NCBI GenBank assembly: GCA_964017065.1 | Contig: OZ024791.1 | Location: forward strand, 3,667,410 to 3,731,409 | DNA length: 64,000 bases | Direction of reading: 5' to 3' | DNA from: Haliclona indistincta | Taxonomy: Eukaryota > Porifera > Demospongiae > Haplosclerida > Chalinidae | Shown here: positions 33,303 to 44,477 of the stretch, in pieces | Numbering within the stretch: position 1 is the first letter of the stretch | Layout of the letters: the number at the start of each line of letters is the position of its first letter | Program-made: the position numbers and the translations under genes | Notes under the pieces: model-generated | The model's input: the letters and a program-made list of their open reading frames with translations, nothing else | Told to the model about the DNA's origin: nothing | Databases searched by the model: none

Positions 33303-33806
33303 AAAAAAAGTTTTAATAAAAAAAAACTAAAAAGTGTAGGGATGACGCTTGCAAAAGTAAAGGAACAAGATGGGATGATGCTTGCAAAAGTAAAAGTCCC
33401 AAGTATCCCTACATCAGCGGCTTGCTGTGATGACGTTCAACTGACAAATGTGGAATCCTCTTCCTATACCTTTTACAACTGTCAATTACTTAATTGGCAT
33501 GCGTCCTCCAAACCACAGATACCTTCAGTTGTTTACAACTGTGTCAACTAATTCATCGGACTGAGTCCTCCAAACACAGACACCTCTAGTTATTTACATG
33601 CAACCGTCAATTACTTCATCAGACTGGGTCCTCCAAAACACAAATACCTCTAGTTATTTTCAACTACTTTATCGGACTGCGTCCTCCTAAACACAGACAC
33701 CTCAATCTAGTTATTTACAACCATCAATTACTTCAGCTGATGTAGGGATAATTGGGACTGCGTCATCCCTACACTTTTTAGTTTTTTTATTAAAACTTTT
33801 TTAAAT
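33303..33806. mobile_element. ~500-bp inverted-repeat element with internal tandem repeats
   Basis: Terminal arms of about 48 bp pair: an A-rich run (AAAAAAAGTTTTAATAAA) followed by AAAAAGTGTAGGGATGACGC, and its complement at 33760-33806. The TGTAGGGAT core is shared with R2 copies and the element at 38817. The interior contains a ~60-bp tandem repeat. No coding. Confidence 0.75.
33470..33735. repeat. ~60-bp minisatellite, about four and a half copies
   Basis: Units run ttacaaccgtcaattacttc then cggactgcgtcctccaaaca and cacctctagttat, with 57-65 bp spacing and about 10-20 percent visible divergence. They fill the centre of the surrounding inverted-repeat element. Confidence 0.8.
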
Positions 33807-35582
33807 TTACTTGTTTTTGTTACTTTTTTGATCACTATCAGTTTGAACTTATTAGCTGTATTCTATGCTATAGCATTTTTACAACTCTGTGAGCAGCAGG
33901 TACTAGTCTAGTAGATCAGAAGGTGTATAGCCTCTAGACAGAGAGTCAAGAAACATGGATTGAATGTTATTATCGGCAATCAGAATAATAATGAAAAGGT
34001 TTAAATTAGTTAGAGAGGTTGAGAGTATGAGTTAAAACATGATATTTCTTAGCACTGTGATGGATGAAGAAGAGACTAACACTAACAACTCAGTGGAACA
34101 CTATGATGATCATGGCTAGTCGGTAGACTAGTCCCAGGCTTACATGTTGTTGTTGATATCACGATCACAGAGGCTTCTAGCTTTTTACAATGACCAATGT
34201 CCAGTTGTCAACAGCACAGGGGTCCTATGGGTACAGCTTACGCCGGGTAGTGTAAGAAACTAGTAGCGGAGATCGGGTAGCATCACCGTCATCCGGTTCG
34301 CGGCTGCCGTGGGTCATGATGACAGCATTGACAGATCAGTATTACCCAGGGTATGGTATGCTGCTTGTTCATACCTCTAGGCTCTAGCTTGCACGCTGAA
34401 GCGCCCAGAGCAGAGAGAAAGCGAGACGAGCTCAGTTTCAAAACTGATGTGGGCGGAGTCAATGATCAGCAGCGACAAGAGGGTTAATTAATGGAGTCGC
34501 TCTAACTGTCCAAAAACCATGTTTTTCAAGGATTACTCGCTTCTGGTAGTGTTTAATGCCTATCTAAGAACTAAGTGCACTACCCCAGATATATACACAT
34601 GCGATGATGCAGATTTGATAGTGATTCGTTTTCTCAGGACAGCGCTAGGCTTGTCAAAAGAAGAAAGAAGAAGAAGGAAGATTAACAATTCGCGTGGGCG
34701 GCGATTTTGTTTTACCACTTTAGAAACGTCTGCCAGCTTCGCTAAAAGTATTTCCATGCTCAGAACAATCGTCTGATCAATTCTAGATGTCTAGAATCTC
34801 GATAAACGCTAAAACAGCGAAGATCTGCAACTTGCTCCCTGAGAGTCGCCATCTTGATTTTCGTCGTCAAGCAAGCAATCCCGGTGACTTTCATGGACTT
34901 CCTACAAGCGCTTACACTTCAGATTGACTCAGAGATGGTTAAAATGCAGTAGAAATGTATAACAGAAGAGATATGTGCGAAAACTAATTTTTACACATGA
35001 GTAGCCGCAATCTTAATTCGATGTCATCCCTACATATCATTGCCTATCGGGAATGATAATATTGTAAACCCGCGTCAGTACACGATACGACAAAGGGCAG
35101 TTGACTATTTGTGAACTAACATAATTGTTGTGACTTTATCTGTTGGACTACACATTATGAACGCATCCTGTACAATCCATCTCACTTTGAACAAGTCCAA
35201 CCTGTTTTAGATAAATTTTTTGTCACCATTCTTTTACCACGAATACTTACCGGCTCAAGACAGAAAGCAGTGAGAACTTCATCAAGAAAAGGTGATACAT
35301 TTTGCTGGTGTGAAGGAGAGGACGAAGGGAAATGGTCCTTTGTAACAATAGGAAAATGATTTCTCTATAGAGTGTACAAGTAGTGATATGAAATCTATTT
35401 CTTCTTAAACATTAATGATCATGACAAAAATATTACAACTACAAAGGGACAACAGAAGGAGCTAAGTTACTTTCATCTTCATAACGCAACCGGACATGGC
35501 ACTCCTCTGCGGTGATGAACACTCCCTCATGAACTAAACTAAAGCAGCACAGACTGTCATAATTTTATCAATGTTAGCATAA
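33807..35582. other. non-coding stretch
   Basis: No recognised protein. An 85-codon ORF at 34519-34776 has a basic RRRRKINN stretch but no domain I know. Near 34845-34870 (gtcgccatcttgattttcg) and at 35020-35035 (gtcatccctacat) there are matches to the end motifs of R2, so an old element of that group may lie here. Confidence 0.5.
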
Positions 35583-36097
35583 TTATTTTGAATCATTCTT
35601 ATGTTTCACTACGCTAATCGAAAGGGTACCTTGTAAAATTGTATACCTATTCTTCAATTCACCTATTACGTGTTCAATGTGTATACGGACTTTTGAAAGC
35701 CTCTTAGAATATTCAACTTCTTTGCCTCTTGTGAAGGATGGAATTTCTATTCGAACACCAAAAACATTTAAATCGTCAGCAATATCAAACCCTCCATCAG
35801 CCAATACAAGATCTCCATGTTCAACTATAATTATCTAGAAAACCACTGTTCTGGGTTATAAGTTTATCAGTGGCTCTTCCTTCCCAGCACTTCGATATAA
35901 AGGATATTGCTCCATTTGGTGTAATGCATATCAAAAATTTTGCAGTAGTATGTTTTTGTAACTTGATTAAGTTTTTGCCCTTGGCTCAAATGAGTATGGT
36001 CCCTCAGTGAAAATCTCTGAACAATCTATAATGCATCGAGTGTGAGGATATAAGCCCTTACAAATTTGTGGCAGGTTAACACAGACAATGGCCATTA
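35583..36097 (-). pseudogene. ISL2EU/PIF-type transposase fragment (DDE_Tnp_4)
   Basis: Reading the minus strand from 36090: CIIDCSEIF (first D of the DDE triad), KLQKHTTAKFLICITPNGAISFISKCWEGRATDK, then ADGGFDIADDL (second D), PSFTRGKE, RIHIEHVIGELKNRYTILQGT (third acidic residue region). This order is typical of DDE_Tnp_4 transposases of the IS4EU/ISL2EU and Harbinger type, which cut and paste DNA. A frameshift near 35830 splits the two halves. The N-terminus, usually with a THAP or zinc finger region, is missing. TE1 begins directly beside it at 36100. Confidence 0.85.
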
Positions 36098-36429
36098 TAG
36101 TCAGGTTGCTTAGCACAGTCTTTTATGATTACCGTGACCGGATGGATAAAAGCATCAAATTTTGCATGGATATGCTTCAAGACATACTTATTAATATTAG
36201 AAGGGGAGCCACCCAAAATTTTTTCCCACTTGCTAAAAAAACAAAATGGCCGTATTTTTACACCTTTATTGAGCTTAAATTTCTATTTTATGCAAATTTT
36301 AGCATGGAAAAACATGGAAAACATAAATCAATGTGTTCTGAATGAGATATGACACTGTTACTAGAATTAACATGTTATTCTTCATTGCATTTACAATTAC
36401 AAAGAGGTGAACAGACAAGGTTTGCTTTG

Positions 36430-36472
36430 CCACACTTGCATTTGCATTTGCATTTGCATTTGCATTTGCACA
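36430..36472. repeat. hexanucleotide repeat TTGCAT
   Basis: Five to six tandem copies of ttgcat lie at the inner edge of TE1's left arm. They extend a short motif found once at the mirrored position, so slippage has expanded it. Confidence 0.85.
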
Positions 36473-36474
36473 TG

Positions 36475-38034
36475 GATGCCTGTCCACATTGGAGATATGA
36501 AGGCTTTACCAGACTCTATCAAAGATGAGTTTGAGAATCAAGGCCACTGGGTACTGTCTAAAACCAACAACTTGTTCTCTTCTATTCCTCTTGACCAGGC
36601 CCATGAGCAAGAAAATGCTTATGTTAAGAGTTCTAGCAGTTGCATAGGTCTTACAGAGAATCCACTAGCATTCAGGCGTTGGATGCTATCAGGACCAGAG
36701 CTGGTTCGGTTGCAGCAGCAATTTGAGAGGGAATACTTTCTTTATGATGACCCAGAGAATCCGAAGTATTTTCAAAATCATGAGCAGGGCTTTGCAACAC
36801 AGAAAACTTTCCAGCAGGTGAGAAGTCAAAAAATGGGGAACCCTTTCCAAGACGATTTCCCTGAGCTGATCGAACTTGACAGTCGCAATTGTGTGGATGA
36901 ATCAGTGGTGACTGCTCTGCGTTCCTTGGAGGACAAGGGTATCAGACAATACCAAGATTTTGTTAAAAATGTACTTGAGGATTGCACTCGTCCTATTCAT
37001 GACCCTGTCAAGAAGAACAAACTTGCTCTCTTCAAAAGGCCTCAGACTAAAGCAATCTCAAAGTCAGGCAAAAAAATCAAAGTCCTTCAAAACAATGTGG
37101 CACTATTTGGTCAGTTGTACGTCTCAATGCAAAGTCGTAATGCTGACTTGAAAGAATTTTTGCTCACGAAATTCAACCGTTTCCACCCTCCTTGTCAGAT
37201 TTTGGCAAACTCCATTTACCAAACACAAAGTCTGACCTCTTAAAGTGTTTTGAAGAACCAGAGGAACTTGAGCCCCCTTTGAACTATGACTGCATAGTGC
37301 TGGATGGTGCTGTTATTGTCCACGTATTACCGACAACTTAGGCCAGTACTTTTTGTGAGTATGCATACAAGATCTTCATTCCTTATCTTAGTAAGCAGTT
37401 GGAGCACACTACTAGAATTGACGTAGTTTGAGACACATAATTATTTGCCAAATAGTTTAAAGGAGACTGAGTACCAGAGAAAAAAGGGGAAAGGGTATTC
37501 GCAGGAAAGTGTCCAGTCATGCTAAACTACCTAGCAACTGGATGGACTTTCTTCGTGATCCTAACAATAAAAGTGAACTTTTTGCCTTTAGTACGTACTG
37601 TTGACACAGATGTTGTCGTCATTCTTCTTGGTGCATTCTTTGAGTTATCTCAAGCTCAACCACTGGTAGATATTTGGATTGCATTTGGTATGAGTAAGAA
37701 CTATAGGTTCTACAACATAACTACAATGTGCAACATCCTTGGTGAGCAAAAATCACGAGCCATACCAGTTTTTCATTCATTAACTGGTTCTGGACGAGCA
37801 GTGTATCAAACTGGAATCTGGACAACAAGTACACAAGAACAGCAATCGGTTCCTTCACCGCATGAGTTCGGTTGGATAAAAGAATCCAATTCCTGGGCCC
37901 CAGTGTGGATAATAATCCCTGAAGTGTCAAGAGCATGCAGCCAGCTTATCAAAAAGGAGACTGTTTAAAATGCAAGTGTGGCAAAGCAAACCTTGTCTGT
38001 TCACCTCTTTGTAATTGTAAATGCAATGAAGAAT
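36475..38034 (+). pseudogene. TE1 protein: DEAH-like block plus FEN1/XPG-like nuclease, broken
   Basis: 36480-37243 is open: HIGDMKALPDSIKDEF, SIPLDQAHEQENAYVK, IGLTENPLAFRRWMLSGPE. Then, with stops, YDCIVLDGAVIVHVLP (about 37285-37332; aspartate as in XPG-N), EYAYKIFIPYLSKQLE and RIDVV. A deletion follows, and then LVRTVDTDVVVILLGAFF (about 37588-37640; XPG-I DTD), LWIAFG-like DIWIAFGMSKNYR, RAIPVFHSLTGSGRAVYQTG where the family has TGCD...GKG, and finally a cysteine tail CLKCKCGKANLVC then SPLCNCKCNEE ending at a TAA at 38032-38034 in a shifted frame. The aspartate of the hairpin block is lost here. Function in the family is inferred, not known. Confidence 0.75.
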
Positions 38035-38816
38035 AACATGTTAATTCTAGTAACAGTGTCATATCTCATTCAGAACACATTGATTTATGTTTTCCATGTT
38101 TTTCCATGCTAATATTTGCGAGAAAAAAAAGATATTTAAGCTCAATAAAGGTGTAAAAATACGGCCATTTTGTTTTTTTAGCAAGTGGGAAAAATTTTGG
38201 GTGGCTCCCCTTCTAATATTAATTATAGCAGCCTTAGTAACTCACATGCAAAATTTGGTGCTTTTATCCACCCGGTCACAGTAATTTCATTAAGCTACTT
38301 GACTATTATTTTGATCAAGAATTTCAAACAAGAAAACATTAGGTTGATACTGGGTTGATACCTTTTTGAATAGCATAGCTTACTCTTGACAATGGCATTT
38401 CGAAACGATAAATTATTATGCCAAATCTTGAATTTGAAGGTTAAGACGTAGTCGCATAAGCACCATAAGTAAGGTGTTTGCTTTTAATTTGGCTGTTTTT
38501 GTAACGATGGGATTTTAAAAACTTGTGAAGATACTCACATAATTTCAAAGATGTCAAAAAAGTGTAATAGAGTAAGTGATTACTCATCGACCGTCATGTA
38601 TTTTCGGATGCCGTATTTTTTGGACAGCATATTCATCCAAAATATTATCACTAGAAAGCAACTAGCCAGAGATGTGCTAGGGCATCCACAATGACTTTTG
38701 AAATCGATTGCACTATGCGTATGAAACAAAAATGAACATTTTCCATATAAACTCTTTATCGGACGGGTGTTCGGATGCTCGGACCGACACTTGTACCAAG
38801 TTTCAACAGCACAAGA

Positions 38817-39204
38817 AAATAAAAAGATTTCTAACAAAATCAAAAGGATGTAGGGATAAAGAAATCTGCTACTGGTCCACAATGTAAACCAACAAGGAGC
38901 AAATAAGTATGGAATGGTAACACGATTGACTAGCTAACAGGCCATAGATCCCTACATCAGTGGCTGCTGTGGCTGACGATAGCAGTTCAGCTAGTTGTTG
39001 TTGACTGACACCTGACACGAATTCAGCTTGTATCAAAATCAAAATCTTATGTACAGCCACTAATGTAGGGATCTATGGTCTGTTAGCAAGTCAATCGAGT
39101 TACCATTCCATACTTATTTGCTCCTTGTTGGTTTACATTGTGGACCAGTAGCAGATTTCTTTATCTCTACATCCTTTTGATTTCGTTAGAAATCTTTTTA
39201 TTTT
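38817..39204. mobile_element. 388-bp inverted-repeat MITE
   Basis: Arms of about 130 bp starting aataaaaagatttctaac pair with the right end gttagaaatctttttatttt. Each arm has GATGTAGGGATAAAG (TCTCTACATC on the right), and an inner pair ccatagatccctacat/atgtagggatctatgg. No transposase; shares the TGTAGGGAT motif with the element at 33303. Confidence 0.8.
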
Positions 39205-39571
39205 CTTGTTTGTGTCCTTTTTTCTCTTTCAGTGAGTTTCAAATTTTTGGTGCAGTTCGAAATCACCAAGATCATGTATATCTTTGATTCTACCATTGGT
39301 TTGGTTTGCTGTTGTTGATAATTGCTTTTTAACTTGTAGCTCATGTTATTCCTAAATACTGAAACTAGCTCATGCATTCATGCATGCTGCAGGATTGCAC
39401 TGCATACGAGTCCCACCCACTCTGGTTTAGAAATTTCTGTATGGCGGTGATACTATCTGGCAAGCAGCAGAACGATGATAATACACGAGCTTACTCAGTG
39501 AGTTGTTCTTCGAAGACTCCAGACGCCAATATGCGCTCTCCATACGGCAATACTCTACTAATAAATTCGTG

Positions 39572-40003
39572 TGATAGGTCACGTACGTATTACGTAATCA
39601 CAATAATGGCGTCAAACACTTAGCTGACAACTGTTCGTGATCGTAAACTCATCAAATTTATATATAGTCGTTTCGCTAAAAACTAAGTTCAAAAGGTACA
39701 TGCCAGGAGAATTTCATGACTCTTCATGAGTGTTTTGATCTCGGCACTGCTCACGTAAAGGTGCTAGGCGAGTGGAAGAAAGAAGAAAACGAAGATGACG
39801 AAACTCGATTTTCCCCGTTTCCAGGTTTGTCACTTTAGCAACATTTTCGAGCAATCTCCTTGCTACTGTAAGATGGGGCAACGCCAGAGAGCAGATCTTA
39901 GTGTCTTTGGACGTATAAAATTCATCACCAGGCGAAATATCAGCGTTTGAACGCTAATACATTGTATGTAGCCGCCATCTTGTTTTCTCGTTCATCCCTA
40001 CAT
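39572..40003. repeat. dispersed repeat R2, copy 2
   Basis: Second copy of the 27636-28068 repeat, same orientation. It ends cleanly at TTCATCCCTACA. Differences include loss of part of the purine tract and a TATATATAG run. Confidence 0.8.
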
Positions 40004-40027
40004 AGGGAGTCACTACCGTGCCTCCCT

Positions 40028-40446
40028 AATAGTATGCACCGTTATAGTTACCTGGAAGCTCCAGAGTCAAGCAGCAACAGCAGCAGAACGTGAGGTGCAC
40101 TGGGAGACCTAGTACAGCCCACTCGCCCACGTGCGCAGCAACTCGTCATGGTCATGTTTTAGCAATATTGGGAGTGTGTGGGTTCGCACAACAGTCAGTC
40201 GGAATGTTCAGTTCTTTGTCTGCTCCGTTTCTAGTAACTGTAGGTACTATTTGGGCAGTTTCAAAGGACTGCAGCGACTGTAGTACGAAAGCAAATTATC
40301 CTACTCCTGAAAGCGTTGGCATGGTGAGCTTCCCCGCGTGCACGTGAGCGAGTGGGCCGTACTGGGTCTCCCAGTGCACCTCGCGTGCTGCTGCTGTTGC
40401 TGCTAGACTCTGGAGCTTCCAGGTAACTATAACGGTGCATACTATG
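40028..40446. mobile_element. 419-bp palindromic element
   Basis: Left arm from atagtatgcaccgttatag and right arm ending ctataacggtgcatactatg pair over about 100 bp, including cagcaacagcagcag against its complement and a gcactgggagaccta pair. The centre is unique. No coding. Confidence 0.8.
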
Positions 40447-40627
40447 CTTTTGACACTTGGTACAAGCGTCGGTCCGAGCCTCCGAACTCTCGTCCGATAA
40501 AGAGTTTATACGGACAATGTACTTTTCTGTTTCGTACGCGTAGTGCAATCGATTTCTAAAGTCATTGTGGATGCCCTAGCACATCTCTGGCTAGTTGCTT
40601 TCTTGTGATATGTTGGATTAATGCGCT

Positions 40628-40889
40628 GTTTGAGCAGTCAGAAAAAATTAGTGTTGTAAATGTTAACAATAACTAAAACTAAAACCTATTTTAGTAAGGG
40701 TCAAATCATTATTGTTAACAATAACAAACTATAACTAATATTACCAGACTGAACTTTACTATTAATAACTAAAACTAAAATTAGACCAACCTTTTAGTTA
40801 TTGTAAAGTGATTAAAAATGCAAAAACCAATCAGGTGAGACATGATTGATAGCATCTTTATCATGTGATTGCTGTAATACAACATGTTT
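40628..40889. other. AT-rich spacer with aactaaaa repeats
   Basis: Repeated ataactaaaactaaaa and paired tgttaacaataac phrases. No gene. Confidence 0.5.
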
Positions 40890-42050
40890 CAAGATAATTT
40901 CTGTTTCCTCTTGTACTCCTGATCTTTGCGACAGAATTCTGAGAGATACGGCCAACTGGGTGCAAGTTGTTCTCTCTCAAGGTAAATTAGATCTGAGACG
41001 TTGGCCCATCAATAATTCTGCAGGAATGTATCCACGCCAGTTAATGGAGTCGATCTGTAGATAAGCAAGGCCATGTGTGGACCACCAGACTTTTTGAGCA
41101 ATCTCTTGACTGTCCTGATCGCACGCTCAGCTTGACCATTGCTCTGAGGGTAATATGGACTACTGGTTTTCAGCTGGAACCCGTACGAGCTGGCAAAAGC
41201 AGACATTTCTTGTGAGTCGAACTGGGGTACATTGTCACTCCTCAGTATCTCAGGTATCTCAGGGTCTTGAGAAGATAGACTTGAGGATGTTGACAACTGC
41301 TGTAGAAATTGTAGATGTTAGTTTTATCACCTCAGGATAGTGTGAGTAATAATCAACGACCAACAGGTAGCGGGCATCTGCCAGCTGGAATATGTCTGCA
41401 CCCGCCACCTGCCAAGGATACTGAGGTAAGACTGAAGGAATCAGTGGTTCACGAGGGTTTGTAGACAGAGCAGCACATTGTTCACAGTTAACCACAGCAT
41501 TCTTTATCTGTTGAGAGTATGGCAAATCCACTTGCAGACTAGTTAACCAAACAGATGTTTGAGCTCTGGACAGACATTTTTGAATGCCGAGATGACCACG
41601 ATGTATCTTCTTATTGGTACTTGCTTGCAGAGGGAACGGCACCACAATTTGTGATCTATAGAGAAGATCATCCACAACTGTAATCTTGTTTCTTGCTTCC
41701 CAATAAGGACGCAGACTGGATGTTATCAGGCATTTGTTCGGCCATGAACCTCGACAATATTCAATCACTTGGGAACAAAGTTGATCTTTCGCTTGTGCTG
41801 TCCAGAAGTTAGCAAGAGCACCTGGAGTTGCTGGTAAAGAAGAAACAACAGTGTTCGCAGATGATTCCACCTCGTCTATTGCAGTACCTTCTATCTCTTT
41901 GAGAGGGGGAGTAACACGTGACAAGACATGTACTGTATGAAGCTGTTTTCCCGGAGTGTGTTCGATTTAGTAGTCAAATATGGATAATATGAGTCGAAAC
42001 CTCAGTATTCTAGGGGGCAGGTCATTCAATTGCTTTGAACTTAATAGTGA
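40890..42050 (-). pseudogene. Ty3/gypsy 3: RNase H end and integrase fragment
   Basis: On the minus strand the end of RNase H (LNDLPPRILRFRL then EHTPGKQLHT) is followed by a linker and integrase: HRGHLGIQKCLSRAQTSVW and CEQCAAL (zinc-binding), then WQVAGADIFQLADARYLLVVDYYSHYPE (first D), LRSDNVPQFDSQEM (second D), SPYYPQSNGQAERAIRTVK (E). It continues as PAELLMGQRLRSNLP to a stop near 40985. At least one internal stop and two frameshifts are visible. The integrase closely resembles that of the gypsy element at 49568-53754, so they are probably the same lineage. No LTR was seen at either end. Confidence 0.9.
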
Positions 42051-42054
42051 CACA

Positions 42055-42437
42055 ACACATTATTTTGTTGTTTAATAGTTGACTTCTTTGCGTGAGATTA
42101 TTTCCAGTTTTAAATACAGTTGATTTTTGGTAGAATATTTAGTGTAGTCCATGGTCTGCTCTACCGGGTGTAACTACTAACTTCTTTATTCAAGCATTTT
42201 ATGTGGCTTAAAATTGTCGACCATTATTTTGATGAACAGTATTAATACAATTAATTTTTTATTTTGTACAGATGGCTGGCGAACCATCAAGTCACAAGAA
42301 GCTCTGTGTATCCAAGGACCCCAAGCAATTCTTTGATCATCTTTTCTCCACTGTAGATAAAAATAATACTATGATAAACTGATAGTAAACTTGAAATTTT
42401 TGTGAAATTCCGTATACTACATCCGTGTTATCCGTAC
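42055..42437. repeat. dispersed repeat R1, copy 2, left part
   Basis: Nearly identical to 14765-15062, including gcgtgagattatttccag and gctggcgaaccatcaag. About 60 bp at the right are extra relative to copy 1. It is split from its right part (44632-44695) by TE2. Confidence 0.8.
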
Positions 42438-42659
42438 TAGTCAGGTGGCTTAGTGAAATTATTGTTACGAAGTGGATAAAAGTGCCATTTTTGGCATGAA
42501 GATTGCTTATGATGTAATAGTGAATATTAGCCGAGGAGCCCTCGAAAACATTTTTTTTAATGATTATAAAATTTCAATATGGCCGCTAATATCGGGCTAA
42601 CAATATTCATAGTGTTAAAAAGTGTGTGTAATTTGTTCAATTTGATTTTGAGATAATAT

Positions 42660-43755
42660 AATGAGGGTAAACTATGAGTCCAAGTCAGGATTAGCATTGC
42701 AATTGCATCCACAGAGTGGTGAACACCTAAGATTGTTCTTGACACACTTGCATCTTGTATAAGTTCGTTTGCAGGAACATTTAATCAGCTCACTGCATGC
42801 TCTTGAAACCTCTAGAATAGTGATCCACACTGGAATCCAATGACCTGACTCCTTAGTCCAGCCAACTTGTTCTGGAGAAGGAAGTGTTGGCTGTGCTTGA
42901 GTGCAGGTTGTCTATATTCCAGCTTGATATAGTGCTCGATGAGTGTGCTGTAGCAGGGCATCTTGCGTGGGTGGTATTTTGTCCATCGATTGTTTTTTTG
43001 GGCAGAAAATTTCTTTCCTTGCTTCATTAACAGAGGTAAGATGGCTTGTCCTGTCGTACAGAATGACAATCAGTCGCTCTATCTTCATGAAGTGACTACT
43101 GTTTGCCTTCAAGTGCTCAAAAGGATGATCAGCGTGATCTGTTCATATGCTTGCCAAGCTTGCCAAGCTGACTTCTTGCCTTTTCCCTTAAAAGCTGAAA
43201 CAGAGTGACAACCAGTCATGGCATGGAATATGGGTAGGGCTCTTGATTTAGCATCGCCAAGGCTGGAACAGACAGCATTGATGCTGTAATAGCAAAAACT
43301 TTTGCCTGTACCAAATATCAAGGTCTGGTTGTGTCTTAACTAGGCTGAAGTATGCCCCCACAAGAATAGTGACAACATCGGTGTCTACTGTGCGTACTTG
43401 GATGATTTTCATGCCTTGCTCCAGAGCATACAGAATGTGCACAACAATTCTTGTATCAGCTTCCTCGTGGTTGCCTCTTCTTTCACCACTGGATTTAACA
43501 GATTCACCTGATGTAATGTATATGCTCTTCTCAGATGAACACTCAAACTCGACAACTCTTGATGTTAGAAATGAAAACAATTCCACTTTGTTCATTGAAT
43601 CACGCAAGAAATCCATCCAGTTGGTAGGAAATTTGGTAAGAGCTGATACTTTCCTGCGTACACCCTTCCCCCTTTTGTCACGAGTAGACTCCTTCAGACT
43701 ATCAGGAATGTAGGAATCCCACACTACATCCAGCCTAAATTTTTTTGCCATTTTT
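42660..43755 (-). pseudogene. TE2 protein: FEN1/XPG-like nuclease, 5' truncated
   Basis: Minus strand from 43755: KKFRLDVVWDSY, SLKESTRDKRGKGVRRK (parallel to VFDG..P..K..R of FEN1), FPTNWMDFLRD, then GNHEEADTRIVVHIL (about 43460-43480), IIQVRTVDTDVVTILVGAYF (about 43360-43400), and in another frame FGTGKSFCYYSIN, ALPIFHAMTGCHSVSAFKGKGKKSAW (about 43165-43245). In a third frame the cysteine tail reads CSCKRTYTRCKC then LRCSPLCGCNCNANP, ending near 42672. The EEAD and DTD acidic pairs are intact, but the hairpin aspartate is histidine (TGCH). Two frameshifts break it. Segment from 43755 upstream in the family (LDG block) is missing. Confidence 0.75.
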
Positions 43756-43763
43756 CGTATTAA

Positions 43764-44477
43764 GGTGGCGGTATACCGGTTTTTATGAATATTAATGGCC
43801 GACTTTCTTTTATCTGGAGCTCGTGACAGAGCAACGCTAGTAGCGTGAAACTTGCTCTGATGCATCATCAAGTGTGTCTCAATGTATCCGGCTTGAAACT
43901 TTGCACAACATTCTACACCAAGGAATAATTATCATCGTACGGATAGGCATTTTTCTCGCCAAAAATCTCTCCTGGCTAACCGTGCAGCAAAGGTTACCAG
44001 CTGAAATTCGACTCTTATAAACCATTTCTAGGTGTTGAGTCACTGCTGACGAAGAGTTTTCTGCATTTACTTTTTCTGATTTTAAGGAAAACACTTTGAC
44101 ATCCAAAATCATGGCTGATTTTGCAGTGACGCCCGTGTTTGTCGGTGCATAAAACAGCTATGTTCAGCGTGGGTCAACAAAACGCTTCGTCTGCACCTAG
44201 AAATGGTTTATAAGAGTCGAATTTCAGCTGGTAACCTTTGCTGCACGGTTAGCCAGGAGAGATTTTTGGCGAGAAAAATGCCTATCCGTACGATGTCGAT
44301 TATTCCTAATTATTCCTTGGTGTAGAATATTGTGCAACGTTTCAAGCTGCATTATACATTCAGACACACTCATTGATGCATCAGAGCGATTTGCACGCTG
44401 CTAGCGTTGCTCTGTCACGAGCTGCAGATAGAAGAAAGTTGCTCATTAATATTCATAAAAACCGGTATACCGCCACC
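43764..44477. mobile_element. 714-bp foldback MITE with GGTGGCGG ends, in TTAA
   Basis: Arms 43764-44037 and 44194-44477 are reverse complements over about 275 bp, starting GGTGGCGGTATACCGG. Left flank is TTAA; the right flank reads TTCA, probably a mutated TTAA. It lies within TE2 near its 5' end and belongs to the group at 17007 and 32546. Confidence 0.85.

Larger units (their letters stand above)
36100..38303 (+). mobile_element. TE1: transposon with FEN1/XPG-like gene and foldback ends
   Basis: The outer ends are GTCAGGTTGCTTAG at the left and CTACTTGAC at the right, with TA at 36098-36099 and 38304-38305. The left 349 bp (36100-36448) are an inverted copy of the right 336 bp (37968-38303), and this includes the last codons of the encoded protein. 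In between lies a decayed gene. The terminal sequence, including gataaaagcaccaaatttt and ggggagcc followed by aaaatggccg, matches TE2's ends, so TE1 and TE2 are one family. The duplicated 3' end on both sides suggests a rearranged copy. Confidence 0.82.
38628..40627. repeat. large inverted repeat enclosing nested elements
   Basis: 38628-38806 (gcatattcatccaaaatatt through gtcggtccgag in reverse) recurs inverted at 40449-40627 with high similarity (for example tagccagagatgtgctaggg against ccctagcacatctctggcta). Between the arms lie an inverted-repeat element (38817-39204), repeat R2 copy 2 and a palindromic element (40028-40446). Stretches 38306-38627 and 39205-39571 hold no recognised gene. 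This is probably an old foldback transposon later filled with others. Confidence 0.75.

Noticed and set aside
34519..34776. 85-codon ORF with a basic RRRRK stretch
   Set aside because: No family resemblance, no splice or start support; surrounded by non-coding DNA.
36407..36474. CICICICIC repeat as the N-terminus of a real protein
   Set aside because: It is translation of a TTGCAT hexamer repeat in an inverted arm and not part of the TE1 family protein.
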